This document shows, in pieces, positions 26,476-34,877 of a DNA stretch of 64,000 bases (positions are counted from its first letter, which is position 1; the number at the start of each line of letters is the position of its first letter). The DNA comes from an uncultured Psychroserpens sp. (GTDB lineage Bacteria > Bacteroidota > Bacteroidia > Flavobacteriales > Flavobacteriaceae). Where the stretch lies: assembly GCA_947488655.1 (NCBI GenBank), contig CANKZZ010000003.1, positions 434,001-498,000 of the forward strand, in the 5' to 3' direction. The notes beneath the pieces were generated by a model, which was not told the DNA's origin, searched no databases, and was given only the letters and a program-made list of their open reading frames with translations. The position numbers and the translations under genes are program-made.

Positions 26476-26853
26476 CTATAGGTTTGGTATAATTAATTCT
26501 TGATCTGGATGAATCACATCAGGATTCTTTAAAATATCAGAGTTTGCAGCAAAAATAGCTTGGTATTTTGAAGCGTTTCCATAATATTGCTTAGCTATTT
26601 TACCTAAAGTTTCTCCACTTTTAACAGTATGTCTTGTGTAAACAGAGGTATCAGCAACTTTAATATCTGCCATTATATCTTGTGGGCTATCACCACCTGC
26701 CTTTTTAATTGCATCCCACAATAAATCTTTTTCGTATTGAGTTCTTGCAGTTCCCCACATTTTTAACTTACCATCTTCAATTTTCACATCTCCATCTTGG
26801 ATGTTCAACGTCTGACCTAAGTCTAATACGTCTTGATATTTAGCTTTTACCAT
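26476..26853 (-). CDS. BON-LysM protein, Kbp/YgaU-like
   Basis: A 125-residue protein with an N-terminal BON-like domain (residues 1-70, with VKIEDGKLKMWGTARTQYEK) and a C-terminal LysM domain (residues 75-125, HTVKSGETLGKIAKQYYGNA, ending PDVIHPDQELIIPNL). The order, length and the YxxIFAANxxxLKxPDxIxPxQxLxIP tail match E. coli Kbp (YgaU), a cytoplasmic potassium-binding protein. No signal peptide is present, which agrees with a cytoplasmic place despite the LysM domain. Potassium binding is inferred from the family. It is transcribed on its own, convergent with cmk and divergent from rpsA. Confidence 0.87.
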   Translation of the reverse strand: MVKAKYQDVLDLGQTLNIQDGDVKIEDGKLKMWGTARTQYEKDLLWDAIKKAGGDSPQDIMADIKVADTSVYTRHTVKSGETLGKIAKQYYGNASKYQAIFAANSDILKNPDVIHPDQELIIPNL

Positions 26854-26991
26854 AATAATATTTGTTTTTAATTAAGTGTTAATACTACTGTAAAGATACC
26901 AAATTATGTGCCAAAAATAAAAAGGAGAAACAATGATTTTTTAACATTTTTATATTCTGAAATTCAATAGGTTATACAATTGCCTATTTGT

Positions 26992-27022
26992 TTTGTTTTA
27001 TAATAAATAATGTGTATTTTTG
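26992..27022 (+). promoter_or_regulatory. Promoter of rpsA
   Basis: TTTG (26992-26995), 19 bases, then TATTTTTG (27015-27022), a perfect -7 match. The implied start near 27028 gives a 5' leader of about 115 bases before the ATG at 27144, long enough for autogenous control by S1, although no specific structure is evident. Confidence 0.6.
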
Positions 27023-27143
27023 CACTCCTTTTTGGCGAACTTATAGAAAGACAAAGGGAATAAACAAAAAACAACAATAACGCTTCTGTGTGTTATCGCT
27101 TAAATCTTTCAAAACATACAGAATACAAATTTTAATTCAGCAC

Positions 27144-28988
27144 ATGTCTGAAAAAGAAACAACAAAAGCCGAAGTAGAAACTACTGAAGCAGCAGCAACA
27201 GAAACTACAACTGTTGAAACTCCAAAAGAGGAGAAAGTAAACCCAGAACAATTTTTAAAAGATTTTAATTGGCACAATTACGAAGAAGGAATTGATCCTG
27301 TTGATGAAAAGCAATTAGAAGAGTTCGAAAAATTAGTATCAGAAAATTTCGTAGACACATTAGATGACGAAGTTGTAGAAGGTACAGTTATCCATATATC
27401 AGATCGTGATGCGATTATTGATATAAACGCAAAATCTGAAGGTGTAATTTCTCTTAATGAGTTTCGTTACAATCCAGATTTAAAAGTTGGTGATAAAGTA
27501 GAAGTATTAATTGATGTGCGTGAAGATGCAACTGGTCAATTAGTATTATCTCACAGAAAAGCTCGTGTAATTAAAGCATGGGATCGTGTAAATAATGCAC
27601 ATGACACTGGAGAAATCGTTAATGGTTTTGTAAAATGTAGAACTAAAGGTGGTATGATCGTTGACGTATTTGGTATTGAAGCATTCTTACCAGGTTCTCA
27701 AATTGATGTGAAGCCAATTAGAGATTACGACCAGTATGTTAATAAAACAATGGAATTTAAAGTTGTAAAAATCAACCACGAATTTAAAAACATTGTTGTA
27801 TCTCATAAAGCGCTTATTGAGGCTGATATTGAGGAACAGAAAAAAGAAATCATTAGTCAATTAGAAAAAGGTCAAGTATTAGAAGGTATCGTTAAGAACA
27901 TTACGTCTTACGGTGTATTTATTGATCTTGGTGGAGTTGATGGATTAGTTCATATCACAGATTTATCTTGGTCTAGAATTAATCATCCAAATGAAATCGT
28001 AGAATTAGACCAAAAATTAAATGTTGTAATCTTAGACTTTGATGAAGATAAGTCTAGAATTCAATTAGGTCTTAAGCAATTAAGCAAGCATCCTTGGGAA
28101 GCTTTAGGTGAAGATGTAAAAATTGGAGATAAAGTAAAAGGTAAAGTTGTTGTTATTGCAGATTACGGTGCATTTGTAGAAGTAGAAGAAGGAGTAGAAG
28201 GATTAGTTCACGTAAGTGAAATGTCTTGGTCTACACACTTACGTTCTGCTAACGATTTTGTAAAAGTTGGAGATGAAATTGATGCAGTAATCTTAACTTT
28301 AGATAGAGAAGACCGTAAAATGTCACTTGGTATCAAGCAATTAACGCCAGATCCATGGACAGATATTACAACTAAGTACCCAGTAGGTTCTAGACATTCA
28401 GGTATCGTACGTAACTTTACAAACTTTGGTGTATTTGTAGAATTAGAAGAAGGAATTGATGGGTTGATTTACATCTCAGATTTATCTTGGACTAAGAAAA
28501 TCAAACACCCAAGTGAGTTTACAAATGTAGGTGATACTTTAGAAGTTGTTGTATTAGAATTAGATGTTGAAGGACGTAAATTATCTTTAGGTCACAAACA
28601 AACAACAGATAACCCATGGGATAAGTATGAAACAGAATTCGTTTTAGGTTCTACTCATACTGCTGAAATTGGAGAAATCGTTGATAAAGGAGCAACAATT
28701 GATTTTAACGAAGATATCGTTGCCTTTGTACCACAACGTCACTTAGAAAAAGAAGACGGAACTAAGCTTAAGAAAGGTGAAACTGCAGAGTTTAAAATTA
28801 TTGAATTCAATAAAGAATTTAAACGTGTAGTAGCTTCTCATACAGCAATCTTCAAAGAAGAAGAAATGGCAAATGTAAAAGCAGCTGTTAAAAAGCAAGA
28901 AGCTCAAGCAGCAGAAGCAAAACCTACTTTAGGAGATGCTAACGACGCTTTACAAGCGCTTAAAGATAAAATGGACGGGAAGAAATAA
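27144..28988 (+). CDS. rpsA: 30S ribosomal protein bS1
   Basis: A 614-residue ribosomal protein that recruits mRNA to the 30S subunit; important in a phylum where Shine-Dalgarno pairing is rarely used. An acidic Thr/Glu-rich extension (about residues 1-40) precedes six S1 (OB-fold) domains, recognisable by VVEGTVIHISDRDAIIDINA, GEIVNGFVKCRTKGGMIVDV, GQVLEGIVKNITSYGVFIDL, GDKVKGKVVVIADYGAFVEV, GSRHSGIVRNFTNFGVFVEL and GSTHTAEIGEIVDKGATIDF. The start is the ATG at 27144 (MSEKETTKAE); an in-frame ATG at 27090 lies in the leader and is not conserved-looking. A strong terminator follows. Confidence 0.96.
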   Translation: MSEKETTKAEVETTEAAATETTTVETPKEEKVNPEQFLKDFNWHNYEEGIDPVDEKQLEEFEKLVSENFVDTLDDEVVEGTVIHISDRDAIIDINAKSEGVISLNEFRYNPDLKVGDKVEVLIDVREDATGQLVLSHRKARVIKAWDRVNNAHDTGEIVNGFVKCRTKGGMIVDVFGIEAFLPGSQIDVKPIRDYDQYVNKTMEFKVVKINHEFKNIVVSHKALIEADIEEQKKEIISQLEKGQVLEGIVKNITSYGVFIDLGGVDGLVHITDLSWSRINHPNEIVELDQKLNVVILDFDEDKSRIQLGLKQLSKHPWEALGEDVKIGDKVKGKVVVIADYGAFVEVEEGVEGLVHVSEMSWSTHLRSANDFVKVGDEIDAVILTLDREDRKMSLGIKQLTPDPWTDITTKYPVGSRHSGIVRNFTNFGVFVELEEGIDGLIYISDLSWTKKIKHPSEFTNVGDTLEVVVLELDVEGRKLSLGHKQTTDNPWDKYETEFVLGSTHTAEIGEIVDKGATIDFNEDIVAFVPQRHLEKEDGTKLKKGETAEFKIIEFNKEFKRVVASHTAIFKEEEMANVKAAVKKQEAQAAEAKPTLGDANDALQALKDKMDGKK

Positions 28989-29011
28989 ATCCTGAAAATT
29001 TTTTAATATTG

Positions 29012-29047
29012 AAAAGAGCCAATCAGTTTTGATTGGCTCTTTTTTTG
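29012..29047 (+). terminator. Intrinsic terminator of rpsA
   Basis: A 14-bp stem (AAAAGAGCCAATCA at 29012-29025, TGATTGGCTCTTTT at 29030-29043), a 4-nt loop and a T-run. Confidence 0.93.
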
Positions 29048-29334
29048 TTTATATCATTTAAACAAGATTAAATTTTAACTTTTTAGATATTACATAATCA
29101 CCACTATTCAGTTATTTCTGACAATTAATTAACGTTGGTCGGTATATACTGTAGGAAATCTTCGTTTTTATGTTAAAATGTTAATTATTATTAGGCTTTC
29201 GATCTTGTAACCATTACATTTAATTAAGAATATTTATTTAGTCTAACATATTGTGCACAAGTGATTTGCTGATTAATTTATTTGTCTAATTATTATAATT
29301 AGAAAATATAAGTATTAACCCAAATCTAAACATT
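29048..29334. other. Gene-free AT-rich interval before the 29335 gene, with two palindromes
   Basis: Beyond the rpsA terminator no coding sequence is seen. The interval contains a 10-base palindrome TTGTGCACAA (29251-29260) and a 19-base perfect palindrome (29285-29303, arms TCTAATTAT and ATAATTAGA around a central T), 32 bases before the ATG at 29335. Either could be an operator, but AT-rich DNA produces such palindromes by chance. Confidence 0.4.
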
Positions 29335-30075
29335 ATGAAAAATTATCTACTATTAATAACACTATTTACATTATCAACACTATACGCTCAAAGCGGAAAC
29401 ACAATCGAAAATGCCATAGAGGTTAACGGTACGCTCTCAAGCGTTAGTACATTTGGAAATGATATCACAGATTCTCAATTAGCACCAACATGCATTAGCT
29501 CTGAAGATATTTTTTATAAACATACAGTTCAAACTGGAGATAATAAAATGACAATAGGCATGACAAGCGCAGCAATCTCTGCAATTGCAGATGTTAATTA
29601 TCAAATCTTTGTCGCTCCAGAAGGCGATATGAATCAGCTTTCTCAATTACAGTGCGATTACTATACAGTATTAATTCTAGTTGGAGGTAGTTTTCAGTTT
29701 GTGATTGACGATGTAAGTTTGACCAATAGTTATTATTTGAGAGTTTATAAATCTACAGATGCTGGAGCCTCGTTAGCAGACTTAATGAATAATACTACAA
29801 TTACTATGATGAGTGAGTTTGATGCAACATTATCAAACCCAGAAGTCGCTACAAATGATTTTAATTATAAAGTCACTAATGATAATATTATATTACAAAA
29901 CAATACTAATGTTTCAAACTATAAGATTTATGGTTTAGAAGGCAAATTGATTAAAAATAGTAATACGGATGATAATATAGAATACATTGACATTTCTACA
30001 CTTTCAAATGGCATTTACGTTTTAAATTTAGTAAACAATAATCATAATAAATCTTATAAGTTTATCAAGCACTAA
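29335..30075 (+). CDS. Secreted protein with a T9SS type A sorting domain
   Basis: A 246-residue exported protein: signal MKNYLLLITLFTLSTLYAQ, then a single domain of about 145 residues with the opening SGNTIENAIEVNGTLSSVST and the core SEDIFYKHTVQTGDNKMTIG, a beta-sandwich pattern like the pre-peptidase C-terminal type domains. The last 75 residues are a type A C-terminal domain: NIILQNNTNVSNYKIYGLEG, then DISTLSNGIYVLNLVN and the basic end KSYKFIKH. It should pass the outer membrane by the T9SS and be attached to the surface or released. No enzyme motif is present. Confidence 0.85.
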   Translation: MKNYLLLITLFTLSTLYAQSGNTIENAIEVNGTLSSVSTFGNDITDSQLAPTCISSEDIFYKHTVQTGDNKMTIGMTSAAISAIADVNYQIFVAPEGDMNQLSQLQCDYYTVLILVGGSFQFVIDDVSLTNSYYLRVYKSTDAGASLADLMNNTTITMMSEFDATLSNPEVATNDFNYKVTNDNIILQNNTNVSNYKIYGLEGKLIKNSNTDDNIEYIDISTLSNGIYVLNLVNNNHNKSYKFIKH

Positions 30076-30104
30076 ACTGATATAATAAAATTGTAAAAGA
30101 AAAA

Positions 30105-30132
30105 GAAGAAGCTCATATGAGCTTCTTTTTTA
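30105..30132 (+). terminator. Intrinsic terminator
   Basis: AGAAGCTCA (30107-30115) pairs with TGAGCTTCT (30118-30126), effectively with a CATATG loop, followed by Ts. It separates the T9SS substrate gene from pyrR. Confidence 0.85.
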
Positions 30133-30154
30133 TTTACAACAAATTATAAAGAAA

Positions 30155-30185
30155 TTGCAAAGCCTATATTTTTACCTTAACTTTG
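30155..30185 (+). promoter_or_regulatory. Promoter of the pyrR-pyrB-rnz operon
   Basis: TTG (30155-30157), 20 bases, then TAACTTTG (30178-30185), a perfect -7 match, 26 bases before the pyrR ATG at 30212. The leader is therefore too short for the PyrR-binding attenuator known from Bacillus. Confidence 0.6.
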
Positions 30186-30211
30186 GCAACCAAATACGTT
30201 TGGAAAACTAT

Positions 30212-30751
30212 ATGAGTCAAAAAGTGTTACTTAATGCTAAAGAGGTAAACATCATTCTTCATCGATTGGCTTGTCAACTCATTGAAAATCATAACGATTT
30301 TTCTAATACTGTACTTATAGGATTACAACCTCGAGGTAAATTTCTTGCTAATCGCTTAGCCGAAATGTTAAAAACCAACTATAAAATCAAAAACATAAAG
30401 TTAGGTCACCTAGACATTACTTTTTATAGAGATGATTTTAGAAGAGGCGAGAAAATATTAGAAGCCAACACAACTGCTATTGATTTTATTGTAGAAAATA
30501 AAAATATTGTTTTTATTGATGATGTTTTATATACTGGTCGTAGTATTAGAGCAGCATTAACAGCAATACAATCATTTGGTAGACCAAATGAAATAGAATT
30601 ACTCACATTAATAGATAGACGATTTAGTAGACATTTACCAATACAGCCAAATTATCGTGGTCGTCAGGTAGATGCCATAAACGAAGAAAAAGTGAAAGTA
30701 AACTGGATAGAAAATGAAGGAGAAGATGCAGTTTACTTAGTAAATAGTTAA
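30212..30751 (+). CDS. pyrR: PyrR: uracil phosphoribosyltransferase / pyrimidine regulator
   Basis: A 179-residue type I phosphoribosyltransferase. The PRPP-binding motif VFIDDVLYTGRSIRAAL is near residues 99-115; GLQPRGKFLANRLAE and the C-terminal IQPNYRGRQVDAINEEKVKV are typical of PyrR, where they form the RNA-binding and active-site surfaces. The ATG at 30212 (MSQKVLLNA) matches the family start; the frame is open further upstream, but that stretch overlaps the promoter. It precedes pyrB, supporting a pyrimidine role. No PyrR attenuation leader fits before pyrR, so regulation may be lost, act elsewhere, or the protein may work only as UPRTase. Confidence 0.92.
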   Translation: MSQKVLLNAKEVNIILHRLACQLIENHNDFSNTVLIGLQPRGKFLANRLAEMLKTNYKIKNIKLGHLDITFYRDDFRRGEKILEANTTAIDFIVENKNIVFIDDVLYTGRSIRAALTAIQSFGRPNEIELLTLIDRRFSRHLPIQPNYRGRQVDAINEEKVKVNWIENEGEDAVYLVNS

Positions 30752-30813
30752 TTAAAGTAAATACAATTGTAGACTTTTTTATTAAACTAAGACTACATAT
30801 AGAATATTATAAA

Positions 30814-31743
30814 ATGAGCGAACTAAGTGTCAATCACTTATTAGGAATTAAATATCTTAATACAAAGGATATTAAATTAATTTTTGAAACTGCAGATCAT
30901 TTCAAAGAAGTGATCAATAGACCAATTAAAAAAGTGCCTTCGCTTAGAGATATTACCATTGCCAACTTATTTTTTGAAAATTCGACACGTACAAAATTAT
31001 CATTTGAATTAGCAGAAAAACGATTATCTGCAGATGTGATTAATTTTTCGGCCTCACAATCTTCAGTGAAAAAGGGCGAAACTTTAATAGATACCGTTAA
31101 CAATATTCTATCTATGAAAGTAGATATGGTGGTAATGCGTCATCCAAATCCTGGAGCAGGCGTATTTCTTTCAAAACACGTTAATGCCAGTATTATTAAT
31201 GCAGGTGATGGTGCACACGAGCATCCTACACAAGCTTTATTAGATAGTTATTCTATTAGAGAACGTTTGGGTGATGTAAAAGGTAAAAATGTTGTTATTG
31301 TTGGTGATATTCTGCACAGTAGAGTAGCGCTATCAAACATTTATGCTTTAAAACTACAAGGCGCTAATGTAATGGTTTGCGGTCCAAAAACACTACTACC
31401 AAAATATATCAAAGATTTAGGGGTAAAGGTAGAGACTAATCTACGAAATGCGCTTAACTGGTGTGATGTAGCAAATATGTTACGCGTACAAAATGAAAGG
31501 ATGGATATTAGTTATTTTCCTTCTACGAGAGAATATACACAACAATATGGAGTTAATAAAGCACTGTTAAACTCACTAGATAAAGAGATTACTATAATGC
31601 ATCCTGGACCAATAAATCGTGGTGTTGAGATTACTAGTGATGTAGCAGATTCTGATCAGGCTATTATTTTGGATCAAGTCCAAAATGGAGTAGCAGTTAG
31701 AATGGCTGTTATTTATTTATTAGCTTCTAAAATAAAACATTAG
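30814..31743 (+). CDS. pyrB: Aspartate carbamoyltransferase catalytic subunit
   Basis: Commits carbamoyl phosphate and aspartate to pyrimidine synthesis. At 309 residues it has the normal length. Carbamoyl-phosphate-binding FFENSTRTKLSFELAEKRL is near residue 50, and the active-site loop SVKKGETLIDT, the motif HPNPGAG and HEHPTQALLD are in place; the aspartate-binding part has MHPGPINRGVEI. No pyrI regulatory-subunit gene is adjacent, and the enzyme probably works as a catalytic trimer. It lies 62 bases behind pyrR and 4 bases before the next small gene. Confidence 0.97.
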   Translation: MSELSVNHLLGIKYLNTKDIKLIFETADHFKEVINRPIKKVPSLRDITIANLFFENSTRTKLSFELAEKRLSADVINFSASQSSVKKGETLIDTVNNILSMKVDMVVMRHPNPGAGVFLSKHVNASIINAGDGAHEHPTQALLDSYSIRERLGDVKGKNVVIVGDILHSRVALSNIYALKLQGANVMVCGPKTLLPKYIKDLGVKVETNLRNALNWCDVANMLRVQNERMDISYFPSTREYTQQYGVNKALLNSLDKEITIMHPGPINRGVEITSDVADSDQAIILDQVQNGVAVRMAVIYLLASKIKH

Positions 31744-31747
31744 AATT

Positions 31748-32080
31748 ATGATTATAGATAAAGATGGTAATACAACCATAATAACGCAAGAAAAAGCATC
31801 AATAATAGAACTCGTAAAAAAAATCGACATACTTTACGATCGCTTTAAGAACAATAATATAATAGTTAATATTACTAAATTAGATGATGTAAAGTTAGCC
31901 GATATTGTTGAGTTTTTACAACTGTCAAATAAACACCGTAAAGCAAAACACTCTTTTGTAATTGTATCAAATAGCGCAAATCTTGACGAAATGCCAGACG
32001 AAATAATTGTAGTGCCTTCAACAAAAGAAGCTTTTGATATTATAGAAATGGAAGTTATGGAACGTGATTTAGGGTTCTAA
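31748..32080 (+). CDS. Conserved small protein of the pyrB-rnz cluster, unknown function
   Basis: A 110-residue acidic cytoplasmic protein. The pattern alternates beta-strands and helices (MIIDKDGNTTIITQEKASI, IIVNITKLDDVKLADIVEFL, HSFVIVSNSANLDE, IIVVPSTKEAFDIIEMEVME), which resembles STAS-type folds such as anti-sigma-factor antagonists, but the phosphorylatable serine motif is not evident. It begins 4 bases after pyrB and ends 59 bases before rnz. The placement suggests a link with RNase Z or pyrimidine metabolism; the sequence itself does not show which. I do not recognise a characterised homologue. Confidence 0.72.
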   Translation: MIIDKDGNTTIITQEKASIIELVKKIDILYDRFKNNNIIVNITKLDDVKLADIVEFLQLSNKHRKAKHSFVIVSNSANLDEMPDEIIVVPSTKEAFDIIEMEVMERDLGF

Positions 32081-32139
32081 AACTACTTTAGAGTTTATTT
32101 ATTTTATAAGCTTAAAACCATAAATCTATAAATCGATAA

Positions 32140-33045
32140 ATGAAATTAACCATACTAGGCTGCTATAGCGCAACACCACAAGTAAACACCAACCCTACAG
32201 CTCAAATTCTTGAGATCAAAAATCATACGTTTTTAATAGATTGTGGAGAAGGAACTCAGGTAGAATTGCGTAGAAATAAGGTAAAGTTTAGTAGAGTAAG
32301 ACATATTTTTATTTCTCATTTGCATGGCGACCATTGCTTTGGATTGGCAGGTTTAATTTCAACATTTAATTTATTGACAAGAGAGGCAGATTTGCATATT
32401 TATGCTCCCAAGGGTCTAAAGGAAGTCATAATTATGCAAATGAAATTGTCTAAATCTTGGACTAATTACCAATTAATTTTTCATGAGTTGACTTCAACTT
32501 CTTCAGAATTAATTTATGAAGATGACAAAGTAGAAGTATATACAATACCATTAGATCATCGTATTTATACTAATGGGTTTTTGTTTAAAGAAAAGTTAGG
32601 TGAACGTAAGCTAGATATGAATGCAGTTTTAAATGCTGATATTGATATGGCTTACTACCGTAAATTAAAACAAGGTGCAAATGTGCCAGATAATAAGGGT
32701 AACATCATAGATAATCTAATGGTAACTAAGGCACCAAATCCTCCAAAAAGTTATGCTTTTTGTAGTGATACTGCCTATAACGAATCTATTATACCTATCA
32801 TAGAAAAAGTTACTGTATTGTATCATGAGTCTACTTTTTTAGAAAAAAACAAATCGTTAACTATTTCCACAAAACACTCTACAGCACAAGAAGCAGCTAC
32901 TATTGCCAAAAAAGCAAATGTTGGGACTTTAATTTTAGGCCATTACTCAACACGATATGATGGACTCTCTGAGTTTAAAGTAGAAGCAGAAAAAGTGTTT
33001 GCAAATGTAGAATTGGCAAGAGATGGTAAAACCTTTGAGTTTTAG
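32140..33045 (+). CDS. rnz: Ribonuclease Z
   Basis: Zinc metallo-beta-lactamase-fold endonuclease that removes the 3' trailer of tRNA precursors. The 301 residues contain the His motif SHLHGDHCFGL (HxHxDH) near residue 62, the further metal ligands in CSDTAYNES and the C-terminal GHYSTRYDG, and the flexible-arm insertion (near residues 150-200) that marks the short RNase Z form against other MBL hydrolases. The last four bases overlap the end of the convergent SRPBCC gene. It is the last gene of the pyrR-pyrB transcript. Confidence 0.95.
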   Translation: MKLTILGCYSATPQVNTNPTAQILEIKNHTFLIDCGEGTQVELRRNKVKFSRVRHIFISHLHGDHCFGLAGLISTFNLLTREADLHIYAPKGLKEVIIMQMKLSKSWTNYQLIFHELTSTSSELIYEDDKVEVYTIPLDHRIYTNGFLFKEKLGERKLDMNAVLNADIDMAYYRKLKQGANVPDNKGNIIDNLMVTKAPNPPKSYAFCSDTAYNESIIPIIEKVTVLYHESTFLEKNKSLTISTKHSTAQEAATIAKKANVGTLILGHYSTRYDGLSEFKVEAEKVFANVELARDGKTFEF

Positions 33046-33476
33046 ACCTCTAAAGACTCAACGTAACTTTTAAACTGTTTCATCCATTTATAAACTTGTT
33101 TTCTAAACATACCAGGAAAAAGACTTGCCATTAATTTTATAAGTAAGCCATTAAATTTGGTGTATTCAATTTGAGAGATGTATTGCGTCTTATGCGATGA
33201 TATAGCATTAAACAACACTGTCATTGTATTTGTCATGTGCTTATGTTCGTATAAACCTTTAAATTTGGTAGGAAGATTATTAAGTAGTATTGTCTCCTTT
33301 AATTCTAAATTTTTATAAACTAATTTAGAAGTAGCTCCCACTTTTCCTTCAGTTCCAAATATTAATTGTTTAGAGATAAAGCCATCTTGAAAGTGTTTAA
33401 GACTATCTGGATTTAAAAACACTTTAGCGACATGATCTATTGGAGCATCAATAATTATCTCACAGCTAAATTTCAT
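33042..33476 (-). CDS. SRPBCC-family (START-like) protein
   Basis: A 144-residue cytoplasmic protein with the polyketide-cyclase/START helix-grip pattern: opening strand MKFSCEIIIDAPIDHVAKVF, central strands GATSKLVYKNLELKETILL and NTMTVLFNAISSHKTQYISQ, and the long C-terminal helix (FPGMFRKQVYKWMKQFKSYV). Such proteins bind a hydrophobic ligand or act in toxin or stress roles; no ligand can be deduced here. It sits 10 bases behind the gene at 33915 and converges with rnz, with a 4-base overlap of coding ends. Confidence 0.82.
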   Translation of the reverse strand: MKFSCEIIIDAPIDHVAKVFLNPDSLKHFQDGFISKQLIFGTEGKVGATSKLVYKNLELKETILLNNLPTKFKGLYEHKHMTNTMTVLFNAISSHKTQYISQIEYTKFNGLLIKLMASLFPGMFRKQVYKWMKQFKSYVESLEV

Positions 33477-33486
33477 ATCATTTTTA

Positions 33487-33915
33487 TTATATAGATTTTA
33501 TTTTGGCAAACTCATCTAAATTTATCATCCATTCTATGGCTTCATCTAGACTCTGACATCGCTTTAAACTCTTTTTAAAAAAGTGTTTTTCTAGCGAAGA
33601 GTTTAAATAACCAAAATCGCTATAACTTACTACCGCACTGGCAACTAAAAAGTCGTATTCATTGTTAAAATCTAACCACAATTGAGGCTCAAAAGAATAT
33701 GAATTTACACGATTTGCTATGTATCCTATTTGAACACCTGTTTTTATTTCTTCAGAAAACTTAGTTATCAAATCACTTACAATAGAGTAATCTACATGAA
33801 CGCCTTCATTTAATTCTGAAATGATAAATCTTTTGGTGGTGTAAAGATTTCCGAAGGGAAAAGTAACTTTTTTATATTTTAGAGTTTTAGAATATTTACT
33901 GTTTTCAAATTTCAT
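33487..33915 (-). CDS. Hypothetical protein (SpoIIAA/STAS-like)
   Basis: A 142-residue protein without signal or membrane segment. The pattern GNLYTTKRFIISELNEGVHV, QIGYIANRVNSYSFEP and FLVASAVVSYSDFGYLNSSL, followed by a helix EKHFFKKSLKRCQSLDEAIE that ends in EWMINLDEF, is like STAS/SpoIIAA-like proteins of Flavobacteriaceae in which the last helix closes the sheet. It precedes the SRPBCC gene by 10 bases and is divergent from pdxH. The function is unknown; the fold call is moderate. Confidence 0.7.
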   Translation of the reverse strand: MKFENSKYSKTLKYKKVTFPFGNLYTTKRFIISELNEGVHVDYSIVSDLITKFSEEIKTGVQIGYIANRVNSYSFEPQLWLDFNNEYDFLVASAVVSYSDFGYLNSSLEKHFFKKSLKRCQSLDEAIEWMINLDEFAKIKSI

Positions 33916-33997
33916 TAGAAGGGATTATTGCTTAAATTTATATGAAATAAATGAAGCTAAAGAAGAAAAATAAGAATAAATCATTTAAAAATTTCTA

Positions 33998-34645
33998 ATG
34001 AATACAGACTTAGGCAATTATAGAAAATCTTACGAAAAGCAAGAATTACTAGAAACCAATGTAAGCGATAATCCCATGCAATTGTTTCAAAAATGGTTTC
34101 ATGAGGTTGATCATCATTTTGATGTAGGAGAAACTAATGCTATGACAATTAGTACAATTGGCTTAGATGGTTACCCAAAGAGTAGAGTAGTATTATTAAA
34201 AAAATACACTAATGAAGGTTTCATTTTTTATACAAATTATCTAAGTGAAAAAGGAAAATCAATAGAGAATAATCCCAATGTTTGTCTTTCGTTTTTTTGG
34301 CCACAGGCAGAGCGCCAAATAATTATAAAAGGAACAGCAGAAAAAATACCAGAAAACCTAAGCGATGAATATTTTGAATCAAGACCAAGAGGAAGCCAAT
34401 TGGGAGCTTTAGCTTCTAACCAAAGTGAGGTTATAGAAAATAGAACCATTCTCGAAGATAAACTTAAAGTCTTGGAGAATGAATTAGAAGGCCAACCAAT
34501 TATACGTCCAGATTTTTGGGGAGGTTATAATGTAAAACCTGTTGAAATTGAATTTTGGCAAGGTAGACCTAATAGATTGCATGATAGGTTACGTTATAAA
34601 TTAACTAAAGATTTTAGTTGGCTATTAGAGCGATTATCGTCTTAA
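33998..34645 (+). CDS. pdxH: Pyridoxamine 5'-phosphate oxidase
   Basis: FMN enzyme that oxidises pyridoxamine or pyridoxine 5'-phosphate to pyridoxal 5'-phosphate. The 215 residues contain the N-terminal YRKSYEKQELLE, the FMN-binding core (AMTISTIGLDGYPKSRVVLL, GFIFYTNYLSEKG), FWPQAERQIIIKGTAEKI, SRPRGSQLGALASNQSEVI and the dimerisation C-terminus IEFWQGRPNRLHDRLRY. All are in family order and at family length. It stands alone; no terminator is clear in the 232-base gap after it. Confidence 0.97.
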   Translation: MNTDLGNYRKSYEKQELLETNVSDNPMQLFQKWFHEVDHHFDVGETNAMTISTIGLDGYPKSRVVLLKKYTNEGFIFYTNYLSEKGKSIENNPNVCLSFFWPQAERQIIIKGTAEKIPENLSDEYFESRPRGSQLGALASNQSEVIENRTILEDKLKVLENELEGQPIIRPDFWGGYNVKPVEIEFWQGRPNRLHDRLRYKLTKDFSWLLERLSS

Positions 34646-34877
34646 TATTGATTGCAGAAAAAACATCGACGAAATACAATTTTTGTAAGATATTTCATAA
34701 TTAATATTTCATTTTATCGAATAATTATACGTTTTGACTTCTTTTTTTGAGATTTCTATGTATATTGTCGTAGAAATTAGTGGTTATATAGATTTCCCCC
34801 AAGTTTAAATAATCATTTTTATTAATAAAACAATTTAGCCCCCAATTCTAAACTGTTTTGAAATAAAAACCCTACTT

